A stretch of 64,000 nt of DNA from JAKZVK01 sp965248255 (lineage in GTDB: Bacteria > Acidobacteriota > Terriglobia > Bryobacterales > UBA6623): assembly GCA_965248255.1 (NCBI GenBank), contig CBDFIW010000004.1, positions 1,550,001 through 1,614,000 on the forward strand, given 5' to 3'. This document shows, piece by piece, positions 1-8,160 of the stretch. Position numbers and translations under genes: made by a program. The notes under the pieces were generated by a model. The model was not told the DNA's origin, searched no databases, and worked only from the letters and a program-made list of their open reading frames with translations. Each line of letters opens with the position of its first letter. Position 1 is the first letter of the stretch.

Positions 1-422
1 CCTATACGGCAACCAGCAACATCAATGTAACGAGCGCGTTAGCAGTAGTCACTCTGATACTGTTCGTCGGGGCGGGCATCATCGTCCAGGGGCCTATCGG
101 TTACGTCAAGCACATGGTTCCGGCTGGCACGCCAATGGCCCTGGCGCCGATGCTGATCTTTATCGAGACTCTCAGCACGTTGGTCAAGCCCGTCGCGCTG
201 ACGATTCGTCTCGGCGCCAACATGATGGCGGGTCACATCGTGATTCTTGTCATGATCTCGTTCGTCTTTATCTTCCAGAGCATTCTCGTCGGCGTGTTCG
301 TCTCAGTGCCCCTGGCGGTGGCCATGTATCTGCTCGAGATCATCGTTGCCCTGATTCAAGCGTACGTATTTACTTTGCTATCGGCACTGTTTATCGGGAT
401 GGTGATCCATTCCTCACACTAG
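1..422 (+). CDS. atpB: F0F1 ATP synthase subunit a, C-terminal part (5' end outside window)
   Basis: Subunit a forms the proton half-channels against the c-ring in the inner membrane. The frame is open from base 3 and ends with TAG at 420-422. The visible part starts with a segment reading ATSNINVT and contains the conserved helix with the essential arginine (VALTIRLGANMMAGH), followed by two further hydrophobic helices, which is the usual C-terminal half of the family. The gene is followed after 34 bp by atpE and then atpF on the same strand, so these form an F0 operon. The N-terminal half lies off the window. Confidence 0.95.
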   Translation, partial: YTATSNINVTSALAVVTLILFVGAGIIVQGPIGYVKHMVPAGTPMALAPMLIFIETLSTLVKPVALTIRLGANMMAGHIVILVMISFVFIFQSILVGVFVSVPLAVAMYLLEIIVALIQAYVFTLLSALFIGMVIHSSH

Positions 423-456
423 ATTTCAAAAGCAAACTCCGGAGGAGAATTCTCAC

Positions 457-786
457 ATGAAGTTCAACGCAAAACGAGCAGCCGGCCTGATGCTCTTTAC
501 CCTGACGCTGTTGTTGATGGCGCCCAGCGCCGCACTCGCCCAAGGAGACGGTGGGGATGCGATGGGCGGCCTGCACTATTTCGGCGCCGCGGTCGGAGGC
601 GGCATTGTGGTCGTCGGCGCCGGCATCGGGATCGGACGCTTGGCCGCGGCGGCGGCGGAAGGCATCGCTCGCCAGCCGCAAGCGGCGAAGGACATTCAGG
701 CCGCGGTCCAGTTGCCTCTCTTTCTGTTGGAAGGCGTGGCGGTCATCTCAGTCGTCGGATGCTTGCTGATCATCCTGATCCGGTAA
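457..786 (+). CDS. atpE: F0F1 ATP synthase subunit c with signal peptide
   Basis: Ring-forming proteolipid of the F0 rotor. A strong ribosome binding site (GGAGGAG, 441-447) precedes the ATG. The 109-residue product is longer than the usual 70-90 because residues 1-29 look like a cleavable signal peptide (LMAPSAALAQ), a trait known in Acidobacteriota and a few other phyla. Helix 1 has the GAGIGIG glycine motif, the loop has ARQP, and helix 2 carries the ion-binding glutamate in LLEGVAV. The Gln and Ser/Thr ligands of sodium-type rings are absent, so proton coupling is inferred. It ends 7 bp before atpF. Confidence 0.95.
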   Translation: MKFNAKRAAGLMLFTLTLLLMAPSAALAQGDGGDAMGGLHYFGAAVGGGIVVVGAGIGIGRLAAAAAEGIARQPQAAKDIQAAVQLPLFLLEGVAVISVVGCLLIILIR

Positions 787-793
787 GGGCGTA

Positions 794-1306
794 ATGGCGG
801 GCGAAAGCGCTTTACTTCGTTTCGAACCCGGGTTGATGATCTGGACGATCATCATCTTCTTTACGCTTCTGCTCGTTCTACGCAAGATCGCCTGGAAGCC
901 GATCCTCGAGGCGCTCGACGAACGCGAGAAGAGGATCGAAGACGCGCTCCAGCAGGCCCAGCAGGCGCAAAGGGACACGGAAGGCGTCGTGGCCGAAAAC
1001 CAGCGTCGCGTGGACGAAGCGATCCAGAAGTCCGAGCAGATCGTCCAGCAGGCCCGCGAGGACGCCGAGCATTCGCGGCAGCGCATCCTCGATGAGGCCA
1101 AGGCCGAGTCGCGCCGCATCGTCGATCAGGGGATGCAGCGGCTCGAAGCCGAGCAGCGGGCGGCGCTGGCGGACATCCGGGGCATGGCGACCGACTTGGC
1201 CATCCAGGCCGCCGGCCGCCTGATTCAATCTTCACTCACCGAGCAGCAGCAGCGCGAGATTGTAGAGCAGTTCCTGCGACAAGTCCCTGAAAAGAGCGTT
1301 AATTGA
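794..1306 (+). CDS. atpF: F0F1 ATP synthase subunit b
   Basis: Peripheral stalk subunit that links F0 to F1. The 170-residue protein has one N-terminal membrane helix (about residues 13-30, LMIWTIIIFFTLLLVL), the KPILEALDEREKRI segment typical of subunit b, and a long charged coiled coil to the C terminus. It begins 7 bp after atpE, so the two are co-transcribed. No atpH, atpA, atpG, atpD or atpC follows: the next gene is lemA on the opposite strand. F1 must therefore be encoded elsewhere. Confidence 0.95.
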   Translation: MAGESALLRFEPGLMIWTIIIFFTLLLVLRKIAWKPILEALDEREKRIEDALQQAQQAQRDTEGVVAENQRRVDEAIQKSEQIVQQAREDAEHSRQRILDEAKAESRRIVDQGMQRLEAEQRAALADIRGMATDLAIQAAGRLIQSSLTEQQQREIVEQFLRQVPEKSVN

Positions 1307-1373
1307 CAGGCCGTTAGCGGGTCTGTGGCTCAGGGGCCACTGCCCGCCGTTTGCCAAAACACTTCGTACTGGT

Positions 1374-1526
1374 GTAGGGGCGGACCGCTGTATCCGCCCT
1401 GCCCTCGGCAATGCCGGTTGTTCCTGCGCTGAAAGTGAGAGCAAATCCGCGGCACCGGGGTGGACGCAGCGGTCCACCCCTACAATCCTGTAGCGAGAAT
1501 TGGACGAGGCGGTCCGCCCCTATTGT
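1374..1526. repeat. Cluster of three GGGGCGGACC-type palindromic repeats
   Basis: Three related copies lie between atpF and lemA. The first (1374-1400) reads GTAGGGGCGGACCGCTG and closes with TCCGCCC, forming a 7-bp hairpin. The second (about 1458-1483) is the same motif in inverted orientation with a compensating G/A change in both arms. The third (about 1501-1523) is again inverted and runs over the lemA stop codon. Another copy lies at 30768-30793. This looks like a dispersed REP-type element; a terminator role between the convergent genes is possible. Confidence 0.7.
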
Positions 1527-2122
1527 TGCGGCTCGGTCGGGTTGAAGTTGACCGCTGGTGGCGCTTGGCGGGCCTCTTCGGTGGTACGGAAATAGGCTTC
1601 TTCGCGCTCGAAGCCCCCCATCGAGGCGATCAGATTGTTCGGGAAGAGCTGGATGTAGGTGTTGTACAACTGGACGGTCTGGTTATACTTACGCCGTTCG
1701 ATCGCGATTCGGTTCTCCGTCCCCGCCAACTCATCCTGAAGCCGCAGGAAGTTCTGGTTCGACCGCAACTGCGGGTAGCGCTCAACGATCACTAGCAGCC
1801 GCGAAAGCGCGCCGCCGAGCTGCTCGTTGGCGGCGATGCGCTGGCCCGGCGTCCGTGCGCCCGCCATGGCCGCCCGTGCGTTGGCGATGTTCGTAAAAAC
1901 TTCACGCTCCTGCGCGGCGATGCCTTTGACCGTTGCGACCAGGTTCGGGATCAGGTCAGCCCGACGCTGAATGACCGTATCGACCTGGGCCCAAGCGCCT
2001 TTGATGCCTTCCTGCTGGGTCACCATCGTGTTGCGGCGCCCGACGAACATACTGCCGAAGGCGATGGCCGTCACGAGAAGCAGAGCCACCAACACACCGA
2101 GAACGATCAATACTTTTTTCAA
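1520..2122 (-). CDS. lemA: LemA family protein
   Basis: Membrane-anchored helical protein of the LemA family, whose biochemical role is poorly defined. The product has 200 residues: an N-terminal membrane helix (about 5-27) and then the LemA core with VDTVIQRRADLIPNLVATVKG, RYPQLRSNQNFLRLQDELAGTENRIA and the C-terminal Y-N-x-x-I-Q-x-F-P-x-N-L-I-A motif. The start is TTG with a GGAG upstream. The stop codon lies inside a palindromic repeat. LemA genes commonly sit beside a TPM-domain (YgcG-like) gene; here only a relic of that partner remains about 0.8 kb upstream. Confidence 0.93.
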   Translation of the reverse strand: MKKVLIVLGVLVALLLVTAIAFGSMFVGRRNTMVTQQEGIKGAWAQVDTVIQRRADLIPNLVATVKGIAAQEREVFTNIANARAAMAGARTPGQRIAANEQLGGALSRLLVIVERYPQLRSNQNFLRLQDELAGTENRIAIERRKYNQTVQLYNTYIQLFPNNLIASMGGFEREEAYFRTTEEARQAPPAVNFNPTEPQQ

Positions 2123-2171
2123 TCTTTATCTCCGATCCGTGGAGTCGTTCGATCGAGCGGCCTATCCGGGA

Positions 2172-2882
2172 TTATATCCGGTCGACGTGCGCAGCCATCC
2201 GCGTGATCTGCGCCAGATAGTCTTCAAAAAGCGGGCGAATCTCGGCGTCCGGGAGCTTGCGGGCGCCCTCGCGGACGTCGAGCAGCGTCTCGAAGGGCGA
2301 AGCGGAGACCGAGAACCGCAAGGCTGCTTCCCGAAAGATCTCGCGTTTCTTGGCCGGTGGCTCCACGCCGCTCAGGATCAAGGCGTGCCGAAACAAGGTG
2401 GAGAAGGTCGAGACCGAGTCCACCATCAGGCGGGTCAGCGCCTTGCGGTCTTTCTGCAGGGCCAAGAAACGCTCGCGCAAGCGCAGCAGCATCGACCGCA
2501 ACTCATGCTCTACCTGGTGGCGATGATGGGCGGGATCGACTTCGATCGACGCTACGAGGCCTTCCCCATGGAGCACGCGGTAGGCGTCGCGGATGTCACG
2601 AAGCTCGATGGCGAAAGCATCGCACGCGTTTTGTAGTTCTTCCGTCGACAGAAAAATCGGGGACGGCTGTTTCCGTTTGAGCCAACGATCGACCCCGGGA
2701 TAGGCCTTCTCGAGCTGAGCCGGTCCAATGGTTTTGAGCACGCACAGCACGTTGAGGTCCGAAACACCCTGTTGGAAATCGCCCGTCACCGCCGAGCCGT
2801 AAAGGACCACGCAGACGAGGTCGCCGCCCAGGTCCTCCCTAAGTTTTCCTACGAGTTCGTCGAGCAATTGTTCCTTGGTCAT
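2172..2882 (-). CDS. Nucleotidyltransferase-fold protein with altered D-x-D motif
   Basis: A 236-residue protein with a nucleotidyltransferase-like N terminus: VVLYGSAVTGDF (Gly29-Ser30) is followed by SDLNVLCVL, where the metal-binding pair of the family (D-x-D) reads Asp42-x-Asn44. The rest is helical. The ATG at 2882 was chosen over a longer frame because the extra N-terminal residues only translate the Gly-rich tail of the upstream relic. It starts 4 bp after that relic and ends about 50 bp before lemA, so all three look co-transcribed. No substrate can be assigned, and the Asn may mean weak or no catalysis. Confidence 0.72.
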   Translation of the reverse strand: MTKEQLLDELVGKLREDLGGDLVCVVLYGSAVTGDFQQGVSDLNVLCVLKTIGPAQLEKAYPGVDRWLKRKQPSPIFLSTEELQNACDAFAIELRDIRDAYRVLHGEGLVASIEVDPAHHRHQVEHELRSMLLRLRERFLALQKDRKALTRLMVDSVSTFSTLFRHALILSGVEPPAKKREIFREAALRFSVSASPFETLLDVREGARKLPDAEIRPLFEDYLAQITRMAAHVDRI

Positions 2883-2886
2883 GAGA

Positions 2887-3180
2887 TCACCACGAGCCGG
2901 ATGCGCCGCCGCCGCCGAAGCCGCCGCCGCCAAAACCGCCAAACCCGCCGCTGCTGAAGCCTCCCATGCCGGACCCGCCACGCGAGCCGAAGCCGCCCCC
3001 TAGTCCCCCCAGGCTGCCGAGCATCCAGGCCGTGGTCACGGCACCGCCGTGCCAGCCGCCCATGCGACGGCGCCGAGGCATCAACAGCAACGGAAGGATA
3101 AAGAGCAGAGGCCACCAGCTTCCCCGCCGGGAGCGGCGCGCCCTACGCCGTGGCGCGGCTTGGGGGACGCCGGTGAGGGT
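2887..3180 (-). pseudogene. C-terminal relic of a TPM-domain (YgcG-like) membrane protein
   Basis: What remains encodes a hydrophobic segment (WWPLLFILPLLLMP) between Arg-rich stretches and a Gly/Ser/Phe-rich tail ending GGGASGSW. This is the typical end of TPM-domain proteins that accompany LemA. The TPM catalytic-type domain, normally about 150 residues upstream, is missing. In its place lies a dispersed repeat (3251-3346) and then a gene on the other strand. A frame stays open into the repeat, but the residues there read like translated repeat. I infer a 5'-truncated gene; a short expressed peptide cannot be excluded. Confidence 0.6.
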
Positions 3181-3250
3181 GACCCGGGACAACGGACCAC
3201 ACACGACCGCCGCCTCACCAATCACGGTCCACGAACCGAGCTGCGCAACC

Positions 3251-3346
3251 ATCCACAGATTACACAGATTCACACAGATTCCTTTCAGGCCCTCATGCCG
3301 CAGCCTTTCATCTGCGAAAATCCGCGTAATCCGCGGACACCCGTTC
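3251..3346. repeat. Dispersed repeat (CACAGATT-type)
   Basis: The segment contains a direct repeat of ACACAGATT and continues through CCGCAGCCTTTCATCTGCG into AATCCGCGTAATCCGCGG. This kind of sequence recurs between genes in many environmental bacterial genomes. It sits where the 5' part of the TPM gene should be, so it may mark the breakpoint. Only one copy is visible in this window. Confidence 0.45.
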
Positions 3347-3402
3347 CGCATCCGAATCACGCTTCAAGATGATATACTGGCGATCCTTGGATACGTTGAA
3401 TC

Positions 3403-4668
3403 ATGAGGCATCCAGACGTGTCTTCAGCATCACTCGATTCATGCTCTGTCAGATCTAGAGGCGGCCACCACGGTGGTGAGTCGGGTTGGGTCTTCATGAC
3501 CTGCATCGCCTGCTTGGTCGCCCTCTCGCTGGGTTCGTGCGGCGACGATGGCCCCCGAGATTTCGATGTGACCAACTTCGGTGCCGTGGCCGACGGTTCG
3601 ACCGACAGCACCCAAGCGATTCAGTCCGCGATTGATGCCGCCGCTACAGCGGCGGGACGCGTCGTGGTGCCGCCCGCCGAAGCGCCGTACGTCATCAGCT
3701 CAACTCTTCACATCCGTGCGAGTGGCATCGAGCTCGTCGGCGAGGGCGCGACGATTCGATTCGCCGATAACGCCAACGGCGAAGACGAGCCGACGGTGAT
3801 TCTGGTGAGCGGCAGCGAAGAGAACCCGATTCGCGACGTCGTCCTTAGCGGACTAACCGTCGACGCGAACTTCTACGCCCAAAAAGGCGCCGAGCGTCCA
3901 AGAGGAATCGAGTTCCGATTCGTCGAGGGCGCTCGAGTAACCGACGTGACGATTCAGCGGCCCTTTGTCGGCCTCGATTTCGGACGTGGCTGCGTCAACG
4001 GCGAGGCGCGCGGCGTAACGATCATCGACTTCGCCGAAGACGGCTTCGACGCCAGCGGCGATGCCAACGAGTTCTCGGGCGCCAAGACCAGGGACATCCG
4101 CTTCGTCGATGTCGTCGCCCGCGACGCGCCCCGTTCCGATGGCAACGCCTTCGAAATCGAAGACGGCGTCCAGAACGTCCTCGTGGAGAATTCAACCGTC
4201 GAGAACGTCGCCGGCAACGGCTTCGGACTGCGCAACCACTTCGTCAAGGGTAAGCAAGACCACTCCCGCAACGTCGAGTTGCGTAACGTCACCGTCCGCG
4301 GCGTCGGCGGACAGTTCGCCATCTACGGCCGCTGCGCGCGCCCGGAAGCCTTCCCCGAAAACAGCTATCACGAGATGAAGCTGACCGACGTCGACGCCGA
4401 AGGCCCTGTTGCCTTCATCGGGCCGATCGAAGGCCTCGTGATCACCGGCGGCAGCTTCGCTGCCATCTATCTGGGCCTTGAAGGGCCGGACGACGCTCCC
4501 TCAGCTGAGAAAGCGCTGGCTACCGCGAAGCTAACGGGCCTGGAGGCAGAAAAAATCCGTATCAACGGGACAGCCGGGCAGATTGCGCTCGCCAACTTGA
4601 CACTCCCCAACGGCAAAGACTCCGTCTCGATCGAAGGCAGCGGCGCCGACGTGCACAGCGACTGGTGA
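3403..4668 (+). CDS. Secreted pectate-lyase-like parallel beta-helix lipoprotein
   Basis: The product has a hydrophobic signal segment (CIACLVALSLGSC) ending in a lipobox-like LGSC, so it is probably anchored to a membrane. Next comes the opening of the pectate-lyase-3/GH28-like superfamily: VTNFGAVADGSTDSTQAIQSAIDAA. The body is made of repeated beta-helix turns such as GIELVGEGATIRF, VLSGLTVDAN and NVLVENSTVENVAGNGFGL. A polysaccharide is the likely ligand, but I see no decisive catalytic set. The first ATG gives 421 residues; an ATG at 3496 would shorten the N terminus to the signal segment. Confidence 0.75.
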   Translation: MRHPDVSSASLDSCSVRSRGGHHGGESGWVFMTCIACLVALSLGSCGDDGPRDFDVTNFGAVADGSTDSTQAIQSAIDAAATAAGRVVVPPAEAPYVISSTLHIRASGIELVGEGATIRFADNANGEDEPTVILVSGSEENPIRDVVLSGLTVDANFYAQKGAERPRGIEFRFVEGARVTDVTIQRPFVGLDFGRGCVNGEARGVTIIDFAEDGFDASGDANEFSGAKTRDIRFVDVVARDAPRSDGNAFEIEDGVQNVLVENSTVENVAGNGFGLRNHFVKGKQDHSRNVELRNVTVRGVGGQFAIYGRCARPEAFPENSYHEMKLTDVDAEGPVAFIGPIEGLVITGGSFAAIYLGLEGPDDAPSAEKALATAKLTGLEAEKIRINGTAGQIALANLTLPNGKDSVSIEGSGADVHSDW

Positions 4669-4694
4669 GCGGCCTGCCGAGGCAACCCAAACTA

Positions 4695-5523
4695 GGGCGT
4701 GTTAACACTAAGTCGCAAAAGCTGCTATACTCGGAGGTATGGAGATCACCGAGCAGCAATACCGCCGCATCGAGCCGGTCCTGCCCCGCCAGCGCGGCAA
4801 TGTGAGCCTGCCGAACCTCACGGTTTTGAACGCCATGTTGTATGTCGCCGAGCAGGGCTGCAAATGGCGCGGCTTGCCTAAACGCTTCGGTAACTGGCAC
4901 ACCATTTATACCCGCATGAACCGCTGGTCGAAGAACGGCGTGCTCGACGCCGTCTTCGAGAAACTGCAGCGCGAGCAGCTGGTCCGCATCCGAATCGAAG
5001 CCGTGTCAATGGACTCGACCATCGTGAAGGTTCATCCCGACGGCACGGGCGCGTTAAAAAAACGGTCCGCAAGCGATCGGCAAATCCCGCGGCGGATGGA
5101 CCACCAAGATTCATATGGTTGCCGCAAATGCTCGAACGGCGATAACCTTCGCTCTCTCGCCCGGCCAAGCGCACGACGCCCAGCAGGGCCGCGAACTGCT
5201 CGGTGGTCTGGGGCCACTGCCCGAGCCGCTGCCGCTGCTGATGGACGGCGCCTATGAGGACGATCAGACACGCCAACTGGCTTTGGATTTCGGATGGATT
5301 CCCGTCGTGCCGCCTCGGCGCACCCGCCTGGAGCCGTGGGAATACGACCGAGCGCTCTATCGCCGCCGCAACGAGATCGAGAGACTCTTCCGACGGCTCA
5401 AGGGATTCCGCCGCATCTTCTCCCGCTTCGACAAGCTCGACGTCATGTTCCTCGCCTTCCCCCACTTCGCCCTCATCGTCGAGGCTCTACGTTTCGATAC
5501 CCTACGTTAGTGTTAACACGCCC
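4695..5523 (+). mobile_element. IS5-family (IS427-like) insertion sequence, 829 bp
   Basis: Terminal inverted repeats of at least 17 bp begin GGGCGTGTTAACACTAA at the left and end with the reverse complement at the right. Both ends are flanked by TA within CTAG (4692-4695 and 5523-5526), which fits the target preference of the IS427 group. Inside is one transposase split over two frames at an A7 run. The element sits between two unrelated secreted-protein genes and breaks neither. Confidence 0.9.
4739..5510 (+). CDS. IS5-family transposase, two frames joined at an A7 run
   Basis: DDE transposase that moves the surrounding element. The first frame (4739 to the A7 run at 5056-5062) carries the N-terminal DUF4096-type domain (CKWRGLPKRFGNWHTIYTRM) and the first catalytic Asp in VSMDSTIVKVH. 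The second frame carries on with KNGPQAIGKSRGGWTTKIH, the second Asp in LLMDGAYEDD and the Glu in RRNEIERLFRRLK, stopping at 5510. Joining them needs a +1 (or -2) shift at the A run. Programmed slippage on poly-A is known in this IS group, so this may be functional; simple frameshift decay is the alternative. Confidence 0.85.
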
Positions 5524-5564
5524 TAGACTCCCACCTCGACTGGGCTGACAGGGAAACCCACGGC

Positions 5565-6269
5565 TTAGCGGCTGCCGATAGACTTGAGAACGATATCTTT
5601 GAACTCCACCCACATCGGCTTTCCGGAATGCATTTGCAAACCGATCACACCCCGGTCGATACGCTTCGAGGATTCATTGTCGATGACTTCAGACGCGGTC
5701 TTGGCGTTGATCGTGAAGGAAAAGCGCTCACCTTGGACGATGACGTGAACCTGGTTCCACCCGTCGACGCTGACGTCGGCCGGAGTCAGCGCGCCTTCGA
5801 GATCTGCATGCGTCCTGTCTCCGGCTTCGCTGATTGTGACGATCTGCCCGCGGTTGACGAGATTCGCCCCGCGCCAGTAGCCGTGAAAGTCCCAGGCGCC
5901 CAACACCCTAGGCCCAATCCCAACGTGGCCAAAATCGGCGTGATAGCCCGTGATTCGGTGTGTCTTCGAATGATCGAGCAGGCCGCGGATGTGAATCCCC
6001 GAGTTGGCCGGCGCGCTGATGCGGTAGGCGAGCTTGAGCTCAAAATCACTCAATTCCCCGTCGGTCCAGATGAGGTCCGAGCCCTCGCCTTGCGTCCTGC
6101 CAACGAGCCGCCCGTCGCGGACCGACCAGTCAGCCCCGCGCTCGGCCGGTAGGACTCGCCAACCGTCAAGGCTCGTGCCGTCGAAGATGGGAACGAAGCC
6201 AGGGTCCGAAACGCCGGCAGCGGCAAGAACGATGCCGAAGGCGGCAACGAGTGGGAGAAGCCGGGCCAT
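5565..6269 (-). CDS. Secreted DUF1080 (3-keto-disaccharide hydrolase-type) protein
   Basis: A 234-residue exported protein with an N-terminal signal peptide (MARLLPLVAAFGIVLAAAG) and one concanavalin-like DUF1080 domain. Diagnostic stretches are FVPIFDGTSLDGW, FELKLAYRISAPANSGIHIRG, WNQVHVIVQGERFSFTINA and RGVIGLQMHSGKPMWVEFKDI. Members of this family occur in glycan-degrading bacteria and some cleave 3-keto-sugars. The ATG at 6269 is preferred because it opens directly with the signal peptide. It stands alone, between the IS5 element and the M28 gene. Confidence 0.9.
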   Translation of the reverse strand: MARLLPLVAAFGIVLAAAGVSDPGFVPIFDGTSLDGWRVLPAERGADWSVRDGRLVGRTQGEGSDLIWTDGELSDFELKLAYRISAPANSGIHIRGLLDHSKTHRITGYHADFGHVGIGPRVLGAWDFHGYWRGANLVNRGQIVTISEAGDRTHADLEGALTPADVSVDGWNQVHVIVQGERFSFTINAKTASEVIDNESSKRIDRGVIGLQMHSGKPMWVEFKDIVLKSIGSR

Positions 6270-6538
6270 TTGCAAAGGTTGCAGCCGTTGCGTCAGCGCG
6301 GAGCGGAAGGATGATCGCCCGCACGCGCTGTCCGATTCTACCTTGAAAAACACTGCTGGTGAGACCAGATCCAAATCTCAACGCTCCACTCAACAAGATT
6401 GCTGACATACCCGATGGCGATGCCCAATCCAAGGTCCTGGGGCGCAGACCCCTAGTTGGATTCATGAAGATGTATGTAGAGACGTAGGTAGGTTCTAGAG
6501 GTCAGCGGCGTTCTGGAGCTAGGCCCTACCCACACCGG

Positions 6539-7462
6539 CTACTCTGCGGTTCGATTCACCGTCGCCAGTTCGTCGACGGTCTCACTGACGACGTGGAGCA
6601 TAATGGCGAAGCTTTTGGCACTCAGTTTGTCGATGGTGTCGTGCGCGGTGTGCCAGTAGCGGTTGCCGGGGCCGTAGTCGAAGTCAATCAGATCCACAGC
6701 GGCCACCCCGGCCCCCACGAAGGGGAAGTGGTCGTCTTCGATGTACTGGCCTAAGCCTCTTGGGAAGGCTTTGCCGTAGCCGAGCCGGCTTGCCGTCGTC
6801 CAAGTGAGATCGCGCAACCAAGGGGTGGAGTATTGCTCGTAGACCAAGCCGAGATCGGCGTCGCCGATCATGTCCACGTTGATGAGCGCCGGGATGCGTT
6901 TCAAAATTCCCTGGCGCTTCCAGACGGCGAGCTGATGGCGGCTGCCATAGGTGTGGTCGTGTCGGTCCCAATGGACGATCGACTCCTCGCCGTCAAAGAA
7001 GACGAGCCAGACTGAATTCGCCAACTTGCGCTCGGCCAGCAATCCGCCGAGAGCCAACAAGAAGCCGGTCGAAGACCCGCCGTCATTAGCGCCGACGAAG
7101 TTCAGGCCCGGGCGGTGATAGGTGTCGTAATGGCCGGAGACAACGATGATACGGTCCGACCGGCCGTTGAACCGGGCGATCAGGTTCGCCATCTCGATCG
7201 GCCCGCGCGGTGTTTGAGCGGTGAACCGCTCGCGCCGCACGACTGCGCCCAGCCGCGACATCTCTTCGACGATGAGCTGCTGTTGCTTGCGGTGCGCCTC
7301 GGAAGCCGGCGGACGCGGACCTAGCTCGACCACACGGCGGGTCCACCGCAGGGCCTCCTGGCCCGCTTTCATCCACTTGGCGTCCGGTGTCTGTGTTCTC
7401 GAAGGACACAGAGCGCCCGCCAGCAGCGCGGCGTAAACAATCAGCGCTTGCGGGCGAAGCAT
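6539..7462 (-). CDS. Secreted M28-family zinc hydrolase, glutaminyl-cyclase-like
   Basis: A 307-residue protein with a signal peptide (LIVYAALLAGALC). Zinc-site residues of family M28 are visible: His111 in GHYDT, Asp127 in GANDGGSS, Glu159-Glu160 in FFDGEE, Asp197 in NVDMIGD and His271 in YWHTAHDT. The segment FFDGEESIVHWDRHDHTYGS and the IEDDHFPF motif resemble glutaminyl-peptide cyclotransferases more than aminopeptidases, so N-terminal pyroglutamate formation on exported proteins is a reasonable guess. The ATG at 7462 overlaps the end of the upstream methyltransferase gene by 22 bp, implying translational coupling. Confidence 0.85.
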   Translation of the reverse strand: MLRPQALIVYAALLAGALCPSRTQTPDAKWMKAGQEALRWTRRVVELGPRPPASEAHRKQQQLIVEEMSRLGAVVRRERFTAQTPRGPIEMANLIARFNGRSDRIIVVSGHYDTYHRPGLNFVGANDGGSSTGFLLALGGLLAERKLANSVWLVFFDGEESIVHWDRHDHTYGSRHQLAVWKRQGILKRIPALINVDMIGDADLGLVYEQYSTPWLRDLTWTTASRLGYGKAFPRGLGQYIEDDHFPFVGAGVAAVDLIDFDYGPGNRYWHTAHDTIDKLSAKSFAIMLHVVSETVDELATVNRTAE

Positions 7463-8154
7463 ACGTAGGCCAGGGTGAAGTCCTTGCTTGTGTCCAGGGA
7501 GTCGAACAACGGCAAGATCAGTGCCGAGGTGCCGGCAGCGGCGGCCGCCAACGGAAACAGCAACCAGCGCCAACCGTTCTGAAAAAAGCGAAGACCGTTC
7601 AAGGTCCGCCGTCCCAGCAAGGTAAAGTAGCCGCCGATGGGTCGAATGATGGGGTCCGACAGCGCTGCTTCGGCCAGCAGCCGTGCCAAGCCGTGCCGTG
7701 TGAAGCGATAGTAGTTGTGACGCGCCTGGTGAACCTCCCACATCTGCGGCGCCACCAGCAGCAGCCTGCCGCCAGGACGGAGGACCCTCGCAATCTCTTT
7801 CAGAACGCGAGCCGGTTCCGGCGTGTGCTCGAGGACGACGATGTTCACGGCCGCATCGAAGGCGCCATCCTCGAACGGCAGGGCAACCAGGTTCGCCTTC
7901 GCGCTGAGCTCGGAATAGTCCCAGCTCGTGTTGCCGACGCCGAGGTCCACGCTCGTGTAGCGGCAGTGGCGGAAGAAAGACGCATGCGCTCCTTCGCCGG
8001 CGCCGGCATCAAGGATGCGTGAGCCAGCCGCGGTTTCTGCCGCGAATTCGGCGAGCGAGTCGTCGATCGCCGTCTCGACGACCATCAGCCGGCGGCGCAA
8101 GAAGGCAGGCAGCCGGGCCGCCAAACGCCGTTCGAGGCTCGATCGTTCCAGCAT
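7441..8154 (-). CDS. Class I SAM-dependent methyltransferase
   Basis: A 237-residue methyltransferase of the Methyltransf_11 type. Motif I is RILDAGAGEGAHASFF, the acidic end of strand 2 is in YTSVDLG, and the post-motif segment is PFEDGAFDAAVNIVVLEHTPEP, followed by VLRPGGRLLLVAP. A hydrophobic stretch near the C terminus (LLFPLAAAAAGTSALILPLF) suggests membrane contact, as in lipid- or glycan-linked enzymes. It lies between another methyltransferase (6-bp gap) and the M28 gene, in an apparent four-gene unit headed by a glycosyltransferase. The substrate is unknown. Confidence 0.85.
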   Translation of the reverse strand: MLERSSLERRLAARLPAFLRRRLMVVETAIDDSLAEFAAETAAGSRILDAGAGEGAHASFFRHCRYTSVDLGVGNTSWDYSELSAKANLVALPFEDGAFDAAVNIVVLEHTPEPARVLKEIARVLRPGGRLLLVAPQMWEVHQARHNYYRFTRHGLARLLAEAALSDPIIRPIGGYFTLLGRRTLNGLRFFQNGWRWLLFPLAAAAAGTSALILPLFDSLDTSKDFTLAYVCFARKR

Positions 8155-8160
8155 CAAGCA

